Assembly: GCA_963618495.1 (NCBI GenBank)
Contig: CAVESF010000013.1
Coordinates: 1-52,114, forward strand
Direction of reading: 5' to 3'
Source of the DNA: Apopatosoma sp963618495
Lineage (GTDB): Bacteria > Bacillota > Clostridia > Oscillospirales > CAG-272
Length of the DNA: 52,114 bases
The stretch's first letter is position 1. The number at the start of each line of letters is the position of its first letter. The position numbers and the translations under genes are program-made. Positions 26,545 through 35,181 of this stretch are shown here, piece by piece. The notes beneath the pieces are model-generated. The model was not told the DNA's origin, ran no database searches, and saw nothing but the letters and a program-made list of their open reading frames with translations.

Positions 26545-28236
26545 TTAAATCTTGTCATGCTCCTCGAGCCATGCGGAGACTTTTGACGCTATTTCGCCCA
26601 CACACCCCTTTTCATAGGGGAGCTTCATGCCCGCGTAGGGAACAGCCTCGGCAAATGTTTTTGTGCCACCGAGATTTGTATATTTCATATAGCTTTCCCA
26701 AGCCGCCTTTTTATCCTCAAGCATCTTGAGCCAGAACTGGAAAGCAACCGTCTGCGCCATGCAGTAATCTATATAATAGAAAGGATTCATATAGATATGC
26801 GTCTGTCTCTGCCAGCCTGCGCCGCGCGAATAGAAAGGAATATCGGCAAAATCCATGTAAGGACGGTATTTCTTTTCGAGCTTCATCCATTGCTCATTGC
26901 GCTGTTCGGGCGTGAGAGAAGTATTCTCGTAAACTATATGCTGAAATTCGTCTACCATGGAGCCGTAGGGCAGGAATACGAGCGCATCCTCGCAATGAGC
27001 AAGCTCATATTTTGCCGTATTTTTGCCGAAGAAGAGATGATGATATTCCGAGGTGAGAAATTCCATGCTCATGGAATGAACCTCGCATCCCTCGAGTGTG
27101 GGGCTGAGATTTTCAAGAATATAGCCGCGCTTGGAGGCGATATAGCCGGCGAAAGCATGACCTGCTTCATGAGTGAGTACATCGACGTCGCCTGCGGTGC
27201 CGTTGAAATTTGAGAAAATGAACGGCGCATGATAATCGGGAAGCTCCGTGCAGTAGCCGCCGGGTGCCTTGCCCTCCTTTGCAAGTACATCGAAAAGCTC
27301 GTTTTCAAACATGAAATCTATAAATTCCGCTGTTTCGGGAGAGAGACCGTGATACATTTCCTTGCCTGCGGCAAGAATCTCTTCGGCTGTGCCCTCGGGC
27401 TTTGCGTTTCCGTCGGGGAAGCAGAAGGCATCATCGTAGAAATACAGCTTGTCAACGCCGATTCTTGCGCGCTGGCGTTCCTTTGCGGCACGGACGAGCG
27501 GTACTATCTCCGCCGCTATCTGCCCGCGCAGACTTGCGACCTCTTTTGCTCCGTAGCAGTTTCTGCCGAGGCGGTCATAGCCGAGCTCCACAAAACTCTT
27601 GTAGCCGAGCTTTGCGGCGATTTCGCTTCTTATCTTCACAAGCTTGTCGTAAATTTCGTCAAACTCCTTGCGGTGAGAATCAAAGCAGGCACCCTCAGCG
27701 TAATAAGCTTTCTTTCTCGTCTCTCTGTCGGCGCTTTCCTTATAGGGGCGAAGCTTTGTCACAGGGAGCGTTTTGCCGTCTATTTCAACGGTGCAGGAAG
27801 CGTACATTTTCTGATATTCGGAAACGAGTTTGTTTTCCTCCTGTATCAGCCCGATTACCGCGGGAGAAAATGTTCTGCGGGAAATTTCGATATTTTTGAA
27901 GATAAGCGAGCCGAGCTTTTCTTCCAGCTCGGGACGGAATCTGCTCTCGGACAGAGCCGTATAGAAAGCCTGAACTTTTTCCTGAATAAGCGGCGAGGCT
28001 TCATCCATAAATTCCTGCTCTGCCACGTAAAATTCATCCTTTGTATTTGTGGAATATCGGATGTACACGAGGCTGCTCAGCGTTTCGATATGCGAGCAGA
28101 GCTTTTCATGCTCGGAAAAAGCCGCGAGCTGCTCTGCAGCACTGTCTGCTTCAAGCACCTTTTTTGTTATTTCATCATATTTTGCCGAAATTTCGGCGAC
28201 ATCGGGTCTCTTATAGGGTATTTCTGAAAAACGCAT
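26545..28236 (-). CDS. M3 family oligoendopeptidase (PepF-like)
   Basis: A 563-residue zinc metallopeptidase of the M3 (thimet/PepF) family that degrades short peptides in the cytoplasm. The zinc site is HEAGH at residues 356-360, with the third ligand Glu in LEGCEVHSM about 25 residues later. Length and the mostly helical architecture are typical for the M3 oligoendopeptidases of Firmicutes. It starts after AAAGGAGATAAAAT. It lies 20 bases downstream of the flavin reductase gene on the same strand and may be co-transcribed. Confidence 0.93.
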   Translation of the reverse strand: MRFSEIPYKRPDVAEISAKYDEITKKVLEADSAAEQLAAFSEHEKLCSHIETLSSLVYIRYSTNTKDEFYVAEQEFMDEASPLIQEKVQAFYTALSESRFRPELEEKLGSLIFKNIEISRRTFSPAVIGLIQEENKLVSEYQKMYASCTVEIDGKTLPVTKLRPYKESADRETRKKAYYAEGACFDSHRKEFDEIYDKLVKIRSEIAAKLGYKSFVELGYDRLGRNCYGAKEVASLRGQIAAEIVPLVRAAKERQRARIGVDKLYFYDDAFCFPDGNAKPEGTAEEILAAGKEMYHGLSPETAEFIDFMFENELFDVLAKEGKAPGGYCTELPDYHAPFIFSNFNGTAGDVDVLTHEAGHAFAGYIASKRGYILENLSPTLEGCEVHSMSMEFLTSEYHHLFFGKNTAKYELAHCEDALVFLPYGSMVDEFQHIVYENTSLTPEQRNEQWMKLEKKYRPYMDFADIPFYSRGAGWQRQTHIYMNPFYYIDYCMAQTVAFQFWLKMLEDKKAAWESYMKYTNLGGTKTFAEAVPYAGMKLPYEKGCVGEIASKVSAWLEEHDKI

Positions 28237-28256
28237 ATTTTATCTCCTTTTTCGGT

Positions 28257-28754
28257 TTATTTTTCTTCTATTTCTTCTATCTCACAGATATACATCTTAT
28301 GGAAGTCTTTTTTCGGATAGCACGCGGGGATGACGGATTTATCAATAAAATCGCCTTCCGCGAGTGTGGTGGCAAAAAGTTTTTTCGCCTTTATCGTGAT
28401 TCTTGCCTCGTCAAATGTGACATAGCCGTCAGTGACGCGCTTTGTCAGTCCCGTTTCCTCTGCTTTGTCATAATCTCTGCCGCTCTTGCTCCCGCAGAAA
28501 TTCAGCGCAGATCGGTATTTTTCGGAAAAGAACGAGAGCGTCAGTCTGTCGCTTTCCTCGCAGAATTCATAGGTATATCTCTGCGGGCGGACAAAGACAA
28601 AGCAGACATTTTTATTCCAAAGGAAGCCGACGCCTCCCCAGCTTGCCGTCATCATGTTGGACGAGCCGTCCGCCTTTGCCGCGGCGACAAGCATCCAGTC
28701 TTTGCCGATGAGACGAAAAGGATTTTCGTTCCAATTTTCGGGTGAAATTTTCAT
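28257..28754 (-). CDS. Flavin reductase-like domain protein
   Basis: A 165-residue protein of the flavin reductase/FMN-binding split-barrel family. It has the family's beginning (NPFRLIGKDWMLVAAA), NMMTASWGGVGFLW, and VRPQRYTYEF, which form the flavin-binding face. Members bind FMN and pass electrons from NAD(P)H or act as flavin-dependent oxidoreductases; the role here is unknown. The start follows GGAGGTTTTGAT. Confidence 0.88.
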   Translation of the reverse strand: MKISPENWNENPFRLIGKDWMLVAAAKADGSSNMMTASWGGVGFLWNKNVCFVFVRPQRYTYEFCEESDRLTLSFFSEKYRSALNFCGSKSGRDYDKAEETGLTKRVTDGYVTFDEARITIKAKKLFATTLAEGDFIDKSVIPACYPKKDFHKMYICEIEEIEEK

Positions 28755-28917
28755 ATCAAAACCTCCGTTCCCCGCCTGAAAGCATTTCTGGCAGGCAATA
28801 ATATTTTTTGTGGAAATTTTTCTGCGAAAACAAGGTGCTTTTCTATATAAGTATTGTCAAGTGTGGGTTAACGATTTTTTTGCTTTGTTTGTTGGTGTCT
28901 TGGGTTTTATACTGCAG

Positions 28918-28995
28918 GGGAGACCATTGGTCTCCCGCGAAGAGACGCAAAGAAACTTTTTATTTTCCCGCGCTTTTCCGTGACCAAAAGCGCGG
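28918..28995. repeat. Two adjacent inverted repeats in the gap before the ECF S component
   Basis: GGGAGACC/GGTCTCCC with an ATT loop (28918-28936), and CCGCGCTTTT/AAAAGCGCGG with the loop CCGTGACC (28968-28995), which ends five bases before the stop of the S component gene. On the minus strand the second hairpin may act as a terminator for that gene. The sequence around it (AAAGAAACTTTTTATTTTCC) resembles the elements near 18613 and 40905. Confidence 0.65.
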
Positions 28996-28999
28996 CGCG

Positions 29000-29653
29000 T
29001 CATTCCGCTTTTTCTGCGGGTTCGCTCTCTGCCGCTTTGGCTTTCTTCTGCTTTTTCGGTATCTCAAGGAAGAGATCCGACTTTATGAGCGCGGGACGGA
29101 TAAGGTTGTATACCAAAACGACAAGAATTGTTCCGACGACGGAGTTTATCGCGGTTGAGCCTGCCGCCCATGTGGCGATAATCTTTGCCGCATCGGCATC
29201 TATGCCGAGGATGAAACGCTTATAGAGATATCCTACCACAGGGTCGAGTATAACATTCAGCCCGAGTGCCGCTATGCTTGCGATAAGCGACCACTTGACG
29301 GTATATTTCGTGCTGTTTTTCTTATCGGAGATGCCTGCTATATTGTGCGCGATAAAGCCTGCCACGAGACCGATTATAAACTTGAGTACGAATGTTTTCG
29401 GCGCACTGCTTATATATGCGGGATCTGTGAGGTCTGCTATAGTCATTCCGATAGCGCCTGCGGCACCGCCGTAAACGCCGCCGATAAGCAGAGCACAAAG
29501 CACACAGAAAGCATTTCCTATATGGAGTGCCGTCGGTTTTCCGCCCGGTGTCGGTATATTTATCTTCAGAAATCTGAAGGCAACATAGCAGAGGGCTGCC
29601 ATGAGTGCCGTGAGCACTATTTTAAGTAATTTTTTGTTTCTTACCGTTTTCAT
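29000..29653 (-). CDS. ECF transporter S component
   Basis: A 217-residue membrane protein with about six hydrophobic segments, the size and layout of substrate-binding S components of energy-coupling factor vitamin transporters. The N-terminal basic stretch (KTVRNKKLLKIVLTALMAALCYVAFRF) and LHIGNAFCVLCALLIGG fit this group; the tail is charged. The vitamin cannot be assigned: no riboswitch was seen upstream and no EcfA/EcfT genes are present, so it probably shares an energising module from elsewhere. It starts after GGAGATGATTCACA. Confidence 0.85.
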   Translation of the reverse strand: MKTVRNKKLLKIVLTALMAALCYVAFRFLKINIPTPGGKPTALHIGNAFCVLCALLIGGVYGGAAGAIGMTIADLTDPAYISSAPKTFVLKFIIGLVAGFIAHNIAGISDKKNSTKYTVKWSLIASIAALGLNVILDPVVGYLYKRFILGIDADAAKIIATWAAGSTAINSVVGTILVVLVYNLIRPALIKSDLFLEIPKKQKKAKAAESEPAEKAE

Positions 29654-29690
29654 TGTGAATCATCTCCGTGATTATATTTGGGTTATGTCA

Positions 29691-29719
29691 ATTATACGAT
29701 AAAAGCGCGGAATTTTCAA
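29691..29719 (-). promoter_or_regulatory. Promoter of the ECF S component
   Basis: On the minus strand TTGAAA (29714-29719) and TATAAT (29691-29696) with 17 bases between, 38 bases before the start codon. Confidence 0.75.
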
Positions 29720-29812
29720 GCATATTTTACAAAAATAGCCCCGATTTTTGAGAAACTTGCAAAAGTTTATGGTTTTAACAAAATTTTTAATAATAAAATG
29801 AGACAAAGATAT

Positions 29813-29840
29813 TGACTTAAACGGGTTTTGAGTATAAAAT
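29813..29840 (+). promoter_or_regulatory. Promoter of the AI-2E family gene
   Basis: TTGACT (29813-29818) and TAAAAT (29835-29840), 16 bases apart, 36 bases before the TTG start. Confidence 0.7.
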
Positions 29841-29875
29841 ATAAATAATACTTGCTGTAGGAAAGGAGCGGACAT

Positions 29876-31261
29876 TTGAAAAAAATAGACTGGAACAAAA
29901 AATATACCACCATAGCAGTTTATGCGTTTCTCGTGATATTGCTTTCGATACTGTGTGTTTTCTTCTTTCTGAATTACAGCGATTTCGGCGGATATATCAA
30001 GAAATTTTTTGCGGTGCTCAGCCCCGTGCTTCTCGGCATGCTTTTCGCATATCTGCTCAATCCTGTAGTGCGTTTCTTCGAAAATAAGGCTTTCGCCTTT
30101 GTTACTAAAAGCGGAAAGAAGCGCAGGCTTGCCCGTGCGCTTTCCGTCACCGTCACATATGTGCTCGTACTTCTCGCGCTGACAGGATTTGTGGCGCTTA
30201 TTGTACCTCAGATAGTTTCCGGCTATGCCGACCTTTCCTCAAATATGTCAAACTATATAAAGACTATTCAGGGATGGCTTGCAAGTCTCGCCGGCACAAA
30301 CGAATATATCTCGCAGATAGTGGAGAAGATGACCGCATATCTCGGCGACCTGCTCGGTCGTCTCTCCGAGCTTCTGACGCAGTTGCTTCCGAGCATCACC
30401 AAGGTGCTGTCGAGTGTTATCACGGTTATCAAAAATTCGTTTATCGGTATCATCATGTCGGTATATTTCCTGCTCGCAAAGGAGCGCCTCGGCGCTCAGG
30501 CAAAGAAGATAGCCAAGGCTTGCATGAACGAGAAAAAATACGATTCTTTCATGAAGAATGTTGTTATAGCCGATAAGAGTTTCGGCGGCTTCATCTCGGC
30601 AAAGATTATCGATTCAATCATCATCGGTATCATATGCTTTTTCAGTATGGCGATACTCGGCATGCCTTATTATCCTCTTATCAGCCTTATCGTAGGCGTG
30701 ACGAATGTCATTCCTTTCTTCGGTCCTTTTATCGGTGCTATCCCGGGCGTTTTCATTATATTTATTACAAACCCCACAATGGCGCTTTGGTTTATAGTTC
30801 TGATATTCCTCATCCAACAGCTTGACGGCAACTATATCGGACCCAAGCTGATAGGTTCCTCCATCGGTCTTGAACCTGTATGGATAATCGTCTCCATCAC
30901 GGTGATGTCGGGTCTACTCGGATTTACAGGAATGGTATTCGGTGTGCCTATCTTCGCGGTTATATATGCTTTCATCAAGAACGGCGTGGAAAACAAGCTG
31001 AGGGCAAAAGGACTGCCGGAGAGTACATCGGAATATTATACCACCGAGGCGGGAAAACAACTCTGCCGTGAGCGTGCTGAAGCCGACGCAAGGCATTCGC
31101 GCAAATTTTCCGAGACGAAGATCGGCTCCAAAATCGTCGGCATTTTTGCAAAGAAACGCAAAAACAAAGCCGAAGCGGCGGAAACCGAGACTATTGATGA
31201 CAACATAGCGGAAACGGCGGCAAGCGCAGAGATTTCCGATGATTCCGAAAAAAGTATCTGA
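29876..31261 (+). CDS. AI-2E family transporter
   Basis: A 461-residue membrane protein of the AI-2 exporter (YdiK/YtvI, UPF0118) family with about eight transmembrane segments between residues 13 and 375. Typical motifs are PVLLGMLFAYLLNP at the first segments and the late GPFIGAIPG and GNYIGPKLIG. The C-terminal 80 residues are charged and probably cytoplasmic. Family members are linked to Na+/H+ antiport or signal export; the substrate is uncertain. The start is TTG with AAAGGAG eight bases before it; no ATG is nearby. Confidence 0.9.
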   Translation: MKKIDWNKKYTTIAVYAFLVILLSILCVFFFLNYSDFGGYIKKFFAVLSPVLLGMLFAYLLNPVVRFFENKAFAFVTKSGKKRRLARALSVTVTYVLVLLALTGFVALIVPQIVSGYADLSSNMSNYIKTIQGWLASLAGTNEYISQIVEKMTAYLGDLLGRLSELLTQLLPSITKVLSSVITVIKNSFIGIIMSVYFLLAKERLGAQAKKIAKACMNEKKYDSFMKNVVIADKSFGGFISAKIIDSIIIGIICFFSMAILGMPYYPLISLIVGVTNVIPFFGPFIGAIPGVFIIFITNPTMALWFIVLIFLIQQLDGNYIGPKLIGSSIGLEPVWIIVSITVMSGLLGFTGMVFGVPIFAVIYAFIKNGVENKLRAKGLPESTSEYYTTEAGKQLCRERAEADARHSRKFSETKIGSKIVGIFAKKRKNKAEAAETETIDDNIAETAASAEISDDSEKSI

Positions 31262-31277
31262 TAATTTTTTTAAAAAA

Positions 31278-31305
31278 GCTTTCGGCGGGGAAACCCGCCG
31301 AAAGC
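31278..31305. terminator. Hairpin after the AI-2E gene
   Basis: A perfect 12-base stem (GCTTTCGGCGGG) with a four-base loop. There is no T run on the plus strand; the tRNA-Arg follows nine bases later and may be transcribed through it. Confidence 0.55.
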
Positions 31306-31313
31306 AAATATAT

Positions 31314-31390
<77 letters not shown>

Positions 31391-31397
31391 AAACGCT

Positions 31398-31439
31398 TGC
31401 CGTAAGCCGTTTCCACATGGTTTGCGGCATTGTTTTTTC
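31398..31439 (+). terminator. Terminator of tRNA-Arg
   Basis: TGCCGTAA pairs with TTTGCGGCA around a 15-base loop, followed by TTGTTTTTTC. Confidence 0.7.
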
Positions 31440-31704
31440 ATGCCGGTATGATAGATCTGAACCGCGAAAATACAGAGCGCTTCAATGTGCGCGAATTTTA
31501 TGTTCAGCTGGTGTCAGATTTGAAAAATGCGGGATATTGAGAGCATCAAAGCGCACAGCACATTTTTCATTATGAACGGGCAATCCGCACAAGCGGCGCG
31601 GCGGGAATTTATATAACATATACAAAGAGCAAGACTGCGGCACGATGCCGTTTTGTTTTTCGTTCATGCTTTTTTGCTTTTATTACTGCAAGTCTGGCAG
31701 ATAC
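31440..31704. other. Gap before the sugar-binding lipoprotein, no gene seen
   Basis: No open frame with a ribosome binding site and no strong hairpin were found in this stretch. A 61-codon minus-strand frame lacks any sign of being a gene. Confidence 0.5.
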
Positions 31705-31733
31705 TTGACGGTGGAAATTTTGCCATGTAAAAT
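31705..31733 (+). promoter_or_regulatory. Promoter of the solute-binding lipoprotein
   Basis: TTGACG at 31705-31710 and TAAAAT at 31728-31733, 17 bases apart, 33 bases before the start codon. Confidence 0.75.
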
Positions 31734-31765
31734 GGAGATATAAAATAAATTAAGGAGAAAATACA

Positions 31766-33400
31766 ATGAAGAAATTTATTGCATTGATTTTAGCCTTGGT
31801 CATGATGCTCTCCGCACTTGCGCTTGTCTCCTGCGGCGATAATCCGCAGAAAACGGAAACGAGCAACACGACTTCGGCTTCTACCGTAGGTTCAAGCGAG
31901 ACGACAAAAGGCACCGACGGCACGACGTCGGGTTCTCAGAAAGAAACGACGACAACGAAAATGACGGAAACGGCGGAAACTTCCGACACGACAAAAGGCG
32001 AGGAAACGACCGCTTCCGAAACGGTGCTGACCGGCAAGGAAAAGCATCCGGATTTCAAAGATGTCAATTTCGGCGGCAGAACATTCCATTTTGTCACCCA
32101 GAAAGGCTGGAGCGGCGGCTGGGACTGCTATGAGATATATGCCGAGGCGACAGGAAACGACAGCATGATAACGGAAGCCATCATCACGCGAAATTCCGTT
32201 ATCGAGAGCCTTTATAACTGCAAGATAAAGGAAACACAGTCGGATGACACGCGCTCCCTCATAAGCAACGACCGCGCAACTGGACAGCATAATTATGACC
32301 TCTCAATGAGACTCATATATGAATACGGAATGCCTGCATACAATATCGCGGCGCTTGATATCGACCTTTCGCACAGTTGGTGGAATCAGGACTATCTCGA
32401 TACTTTCAGCTTCACAAAGAACGGCACGAAAATAGTTCATTCTCTCTCGGGCAAATTCAATCTTATCATGTATGATTCAATAATAACCATGTTTGCCGAT
32501 ATGGATATTTATGACAGGGCAAAAGCCTCGGGCAAAACGGACATTGATCTCTATCAGACGGTAAAGGACGGCAAATGGACTGTAGACAAAATGCTCAAAC
32601 TCATGGAAGCAGCGAAGGTAGATGTGAACGGTAACTCCACGATAAGCTATGACGACGGCGATATATGCGGACTTCTCATAAATCCGAATACGAGATGCCA
32701 GTACGGACTTTTCTACGGCTTCGGACTCAAAACGGTTATCAAAAACGAAAATGACGAATACGAATGTATGGATTCGAATAATACTGACCTTTCGCGCGTA
32801 AGCAGTCTTATCGACCTTGCTTCTTCCGTTTATAAGAGCCCTGCACTCGGTCAGACAGGCGAGCTGAAATCCGTTCAGGCGCTTGCGGACGGTCAGTCTC
32901 TTTTCAATGTGCAGTGGCTGATAAGACTTCATTCCGATGAAGAACTGGAAAATTACGGCATAGATTTCAGCGAGAAACGCCTCTCCGTGATTCCTTTTCC
33001 TAAATATGACGAATCGCAGGAAAACTACGGCACATATGTTTCTTCCCGCGGCTACGGAATCCGCGTACCCGACACGGTAGTCGACTTAAAAGAAATTTCG
33101 CAGTTCCTTGAAGTATTCGGATATCATTCCGAAAAGCTGCTTTATCCGCAGTATGTCAAATCGCTGAAAACGCAGAGTCTCTGCGATGAGGGCGCGGGCG
33201 AAATGCTCGAGATAGTGCTGAACTCGCTCAATTTCGACTACGGCAATTTCGAAGAAAACACAGGCTTTATCAGCAGAATCGGCGAAATGATAGTTTCCGG
33301 CAAGAATAATCTTTCCAAGGCAGCCGCATCTGCCGCAAAAATAGCCAATGCCGCACTTGAAAATGCGATGAATGTTTCTTATGAAAAAATGAACAGATAA
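31766..33400 (+). CDS. Extracellular solute-binding lipoprotein (ABC sugar-uptake type)
   Basis: A 544-residue lipoprotein. The signal peptide ends in LVSC, with Cys23 as the lipid anchor, followed by a Ser/Thr-rich linker (about 28-95). The mature part resembles large carbohydrate-binding proteins of ABC importers (family 1) found in Clostridia. No permease or ATPase genes are beside it; it has its own promoter and terminator, so it is an orphan binding protein. A link with the glycosidases is possible but not shown. The start follows AAGGAGAAAATACA. Confidence 0.8.
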   Translation: MKKFIALILALVMMLSALALVSCGDNPQKTETSNTTSASTVGSSETTKGTDGTTSGSQKETTTTKMTETAETSDTTKGEETTASETVLTGKEKHPDFKDVNFGGRTFHFVTQKGWSGGWDCYEIYAEATGNDSMITEAIITRNSVIESLYNCKIKETQSDDTRSLISNDRATGQHNYDLSMRLIYEYGMPAYNIAALDIDLSHSWWNQDYLDTFSFTKNGTKIVHSLSGKFNLIMYDSIITMFADMDIYDRAKASGKTDIDLYQTVKDGKWTVDKMLKLMEAAKVDVNGNSTISYDDGDICGLLINPNTRCQYGLFYGFGLKTVIKNENDEYECMDSNNTDLSRVSSLIDLASSVYKSPALGQTGELKSVQALADGQSLFNVQWLIRLHSDEELENYGIDFSEKRLSVIPFPKYDESQENYGTYVSSRGYGIRVPDTVVDLKEISQFLEVFGYHSEKLLYPQYVKSLKTQSLCDEGAGEMLEIVLNSLNFDYGNFEENTGFISRIGEMIVSGKNNLSKAAASAAKIANAALENAMNVSYEKMNR

Positions 33401-33412
33401 CAGGAAATATAC

Positions 33413-33446
33413 AAAAAATCCAAGCCAAACGGCCTGGATTTTTTGC
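33413..33446. terminator. Shared terminator between convergent genes
   Basis: AAAAAATCCAAGCC and GGCCTGGATTTTTT with an AAAC loop. It has one mismatch on the plus strand that becomes a G-U pair on the minus strand, so it should work for both the binding lipoprotein and the sigma factor gene ending at 33450. Confidence 0.85.
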
Positions 33447-33449
33447 GTT

Positions 33450-34994
33450 TTATCGCCGAATCATGACATCGCAGCAGCAGGTCTCGGACGGCATTTCAAA
33501 ATCTCCGTTTTTCTGTGCATAAGAGCACATCGTGGCATACAGGTTTAAAAACATATTCTGACACATGCGGTCAACATCATCGCTCAGATGCTTCGGGAAC
33601 AGCTTTTTATAATCGGAAACAAATGCTTCGACAATCTTTGAATATTCGGGCATAAGAGCCGCAAAATATTTTTCTGTGATTGCATTAAAGTGTCGCTTCT
33701 GCTGTGCCGTAAAGCACGGAACGGTAACAAAGAAGCTTCCGTCTTCTTTTTTTATTATATATCCCTCCCGTATCGCATCGGCTACCGCATTTTTGTCCTC
33801 GGAAAATCCGCTGTAAATAATATCCTCACAGGCATTGATATAGGTATCAAACATCATCTTTCTGAAGCGGGTACCGTTTATTCCCGACCAGACAGTATGC
33901 GAGCAATTTCCTCTGCTGCCGCGATTGGCGGAAATCTGACTGCCGATTTTTGTTCTCGGATGCTTACCTGTTTCTATGCTACCTATATAGTTCCACCAAT
34001 ATCCATCGTATTTTTGCTTGATCTGAGGAAAAGGCAGCCTGCAATAATGTCTGCTGAGATAATCGAAGGCAAGTATGCCGTAAAGATAAAGCAGGTCTGA
34101 TTCGCTTTTTTCCGCTTTGTAGAAGTCAATGCTCGCTGCTTCTTCTGCGACAGCTTTGACGGCACACACCAGCTTATCAATAATCGGCAAGAGAGCTTTT
34201 TCTGCATTTTCTTCGCAAAAAATTCCGTATTTATCAGACCAGATGATAAAATCCGTCTGATATCTTCCTTTGGATACCTCAATAACGGCTTCGCGCTTCA
34301 GAAGATTGCTGATACGCTCTTCAATGTAGTATGCGGGAACGCCGCAAAGCTTTGCAAGGTCTTCTATCGTTGCGGGCTTTTCATATGAATAATACAGAAT
34401 ATTCTGAGAAAGAGCATCATCGATATACCTGCTCGGAAAAGGCACTGTTTTATCATCGTATTCTCCGGTTCCGTATATATCGATATTCATTTTTATGGGG
34501 CGAAGGGCAGTTTCGTTCATTTCGGTGCACTCCTTTTTCAGTTTTTTCCGAGCTTCCGAAAGCCGCCATGTGACGGTGCCCTCGGGAATGTTTAATTGCT
34601 CGGATATCTGCTTTGTTGAAAGGCTGTCGTAGTAGTAAAGAACGATGATATCGCGATATATTGAAGAAAGCATTGCGATTTTCGTGCGCAACAGATCATA
34701 GACAGCTTCTTGGTCATCATCTAAATCTTCTTCATATGCGATATCTTCCGGAATGTCATAGGAATACATTGCGCGCTGTTTTCCCATATGACGCCGAAAG
34801 CTTTTTGTTACATTACTTGCAATCCCCCAAAGCCACGGTTCAAATTTATTCTCGTCTTTGAGTTTCGGTAATTCTCGTATTACCGTAAAAAGTATTTCCT
34901 GCGACAGATCATCAGCCTCCTCGCGAGAATAGGTGTGACCAACCGCATATCCGTAAACTTTTTCAACATAGTTTTCTATAATATTCGCATCCAT
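33450..34994 (-). CDS. ECF-type sigma factor with long C-terminal extension (paralogue 1)
   Basis: A 514-residue protein. The first 160 or so residues are an extracytoplasmic-function sigma factor: region 2 with SREEADDLSQEILFTVI and FEPWLWGIASN near residue 55, region 4 with RDIIVLYYYDSLSTKQISEQL and IPEGTVTWRLSEARKKLK near 130-160. A linker (RPIKMNIDIYGTG) leads to a winged-helix-like part at about 215-265 (ATIEDLAKLCGVPAYYIEERI), then about 250 residues of unknown fold ending in a cysteine cluster (CCCDV). A normal ECF factor has 160-200 residues. The start at 34994 has AGGTGAG upstream. A related gene is directly upstream at 35182. Confidence 0.88.
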   Translation of the reverse strand: MDANIIENYVEKVYGYAVGHTYSREEADDLSQEILFTVIRELPKLKDENKFEPWLWGIASNVTKSFRRHMGKQRAMYSYDIPEDIAYEEDLDDDQEAVYDLLRTKIAMLSSIYRDIIVLYYYDSLSTKQISEQLNIPEGTVTWRLSEARKKLKKECTEMNETALRPIKMNIDIYGTGEYDDKTVPFPSRYIDDALSQNILYYSYEKPATIEDLAKLCGVPAYYIEERISNLLKREAVIEVSKGRYQTDFIIWSDKYGIFCEENAEKALLPIIDKLVCAVKAVAEEAASIDFYKAEKSESDLLYLYGILAFDYLSRHYCRLPFPQIKQKYDGYWWNYIGSIETGKHPRTKIGSQISANRGSRGNCSHTVWSGINGTRFRKMMFDTYINACEDIIYSGFSEDKNAVADAIREGYIIKKEDGSFFVTVPCFTAQQKRHFNAITEKYFAALMPEYSKIVEAFVSDYKKLFPKHLSDDVDRMCQNMFLNLYATMCSYAQKNGDFEMPSETCCCDVMIRR

Positions 34995-35133
34995 CGTTCT
35001 CACCTGCCTTTCATCCATAAAGTGTACCGAATGGGCGTTTCATTGGGTGTTTATTTAAATTATTTTGAAAAATTGCAGGTTATTCTGTGAAAATCTATAC
35101 TTTATTTTATCATGGCTGTCGAAAAAAAGCAAA

Positions 35134-35167
35134 TAAAAAAACCAAGCCATCCGGCTTGGATTTTTTG
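35134..35167 (-). terminator. Terminator of sigma factor paralogue 2
   Basis: CCAAGCC/GGCTTGG with an ATCC loop, flanked by A and T runs on both sides, 15 bases beyond the stop on the minus strand. It resembles the hairpin at 33413. Confidence 0.85.
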
Positions 35168-35181
35168 TGTTTTGTGGTAAA

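Noticed and set aside
28808..29158. 116-codon plus-strand frame overlapping the S component gene
   Set aside because: No ribosome binding site, and it runs through two hairpins and antisense to a clear gene.
29654..29720. Vitamin riboswitch before the ECF S component
   Set aside because: The start codon lies only about 38 bases after the -10 box, leaving no room for a riboswitch.
31482..31667. 61-codon minus-strand frame before the binding lipoprotein
   Set aside because: No ribosome binding site, no signal peptide or domain, and no neighbouring gene on that strand.
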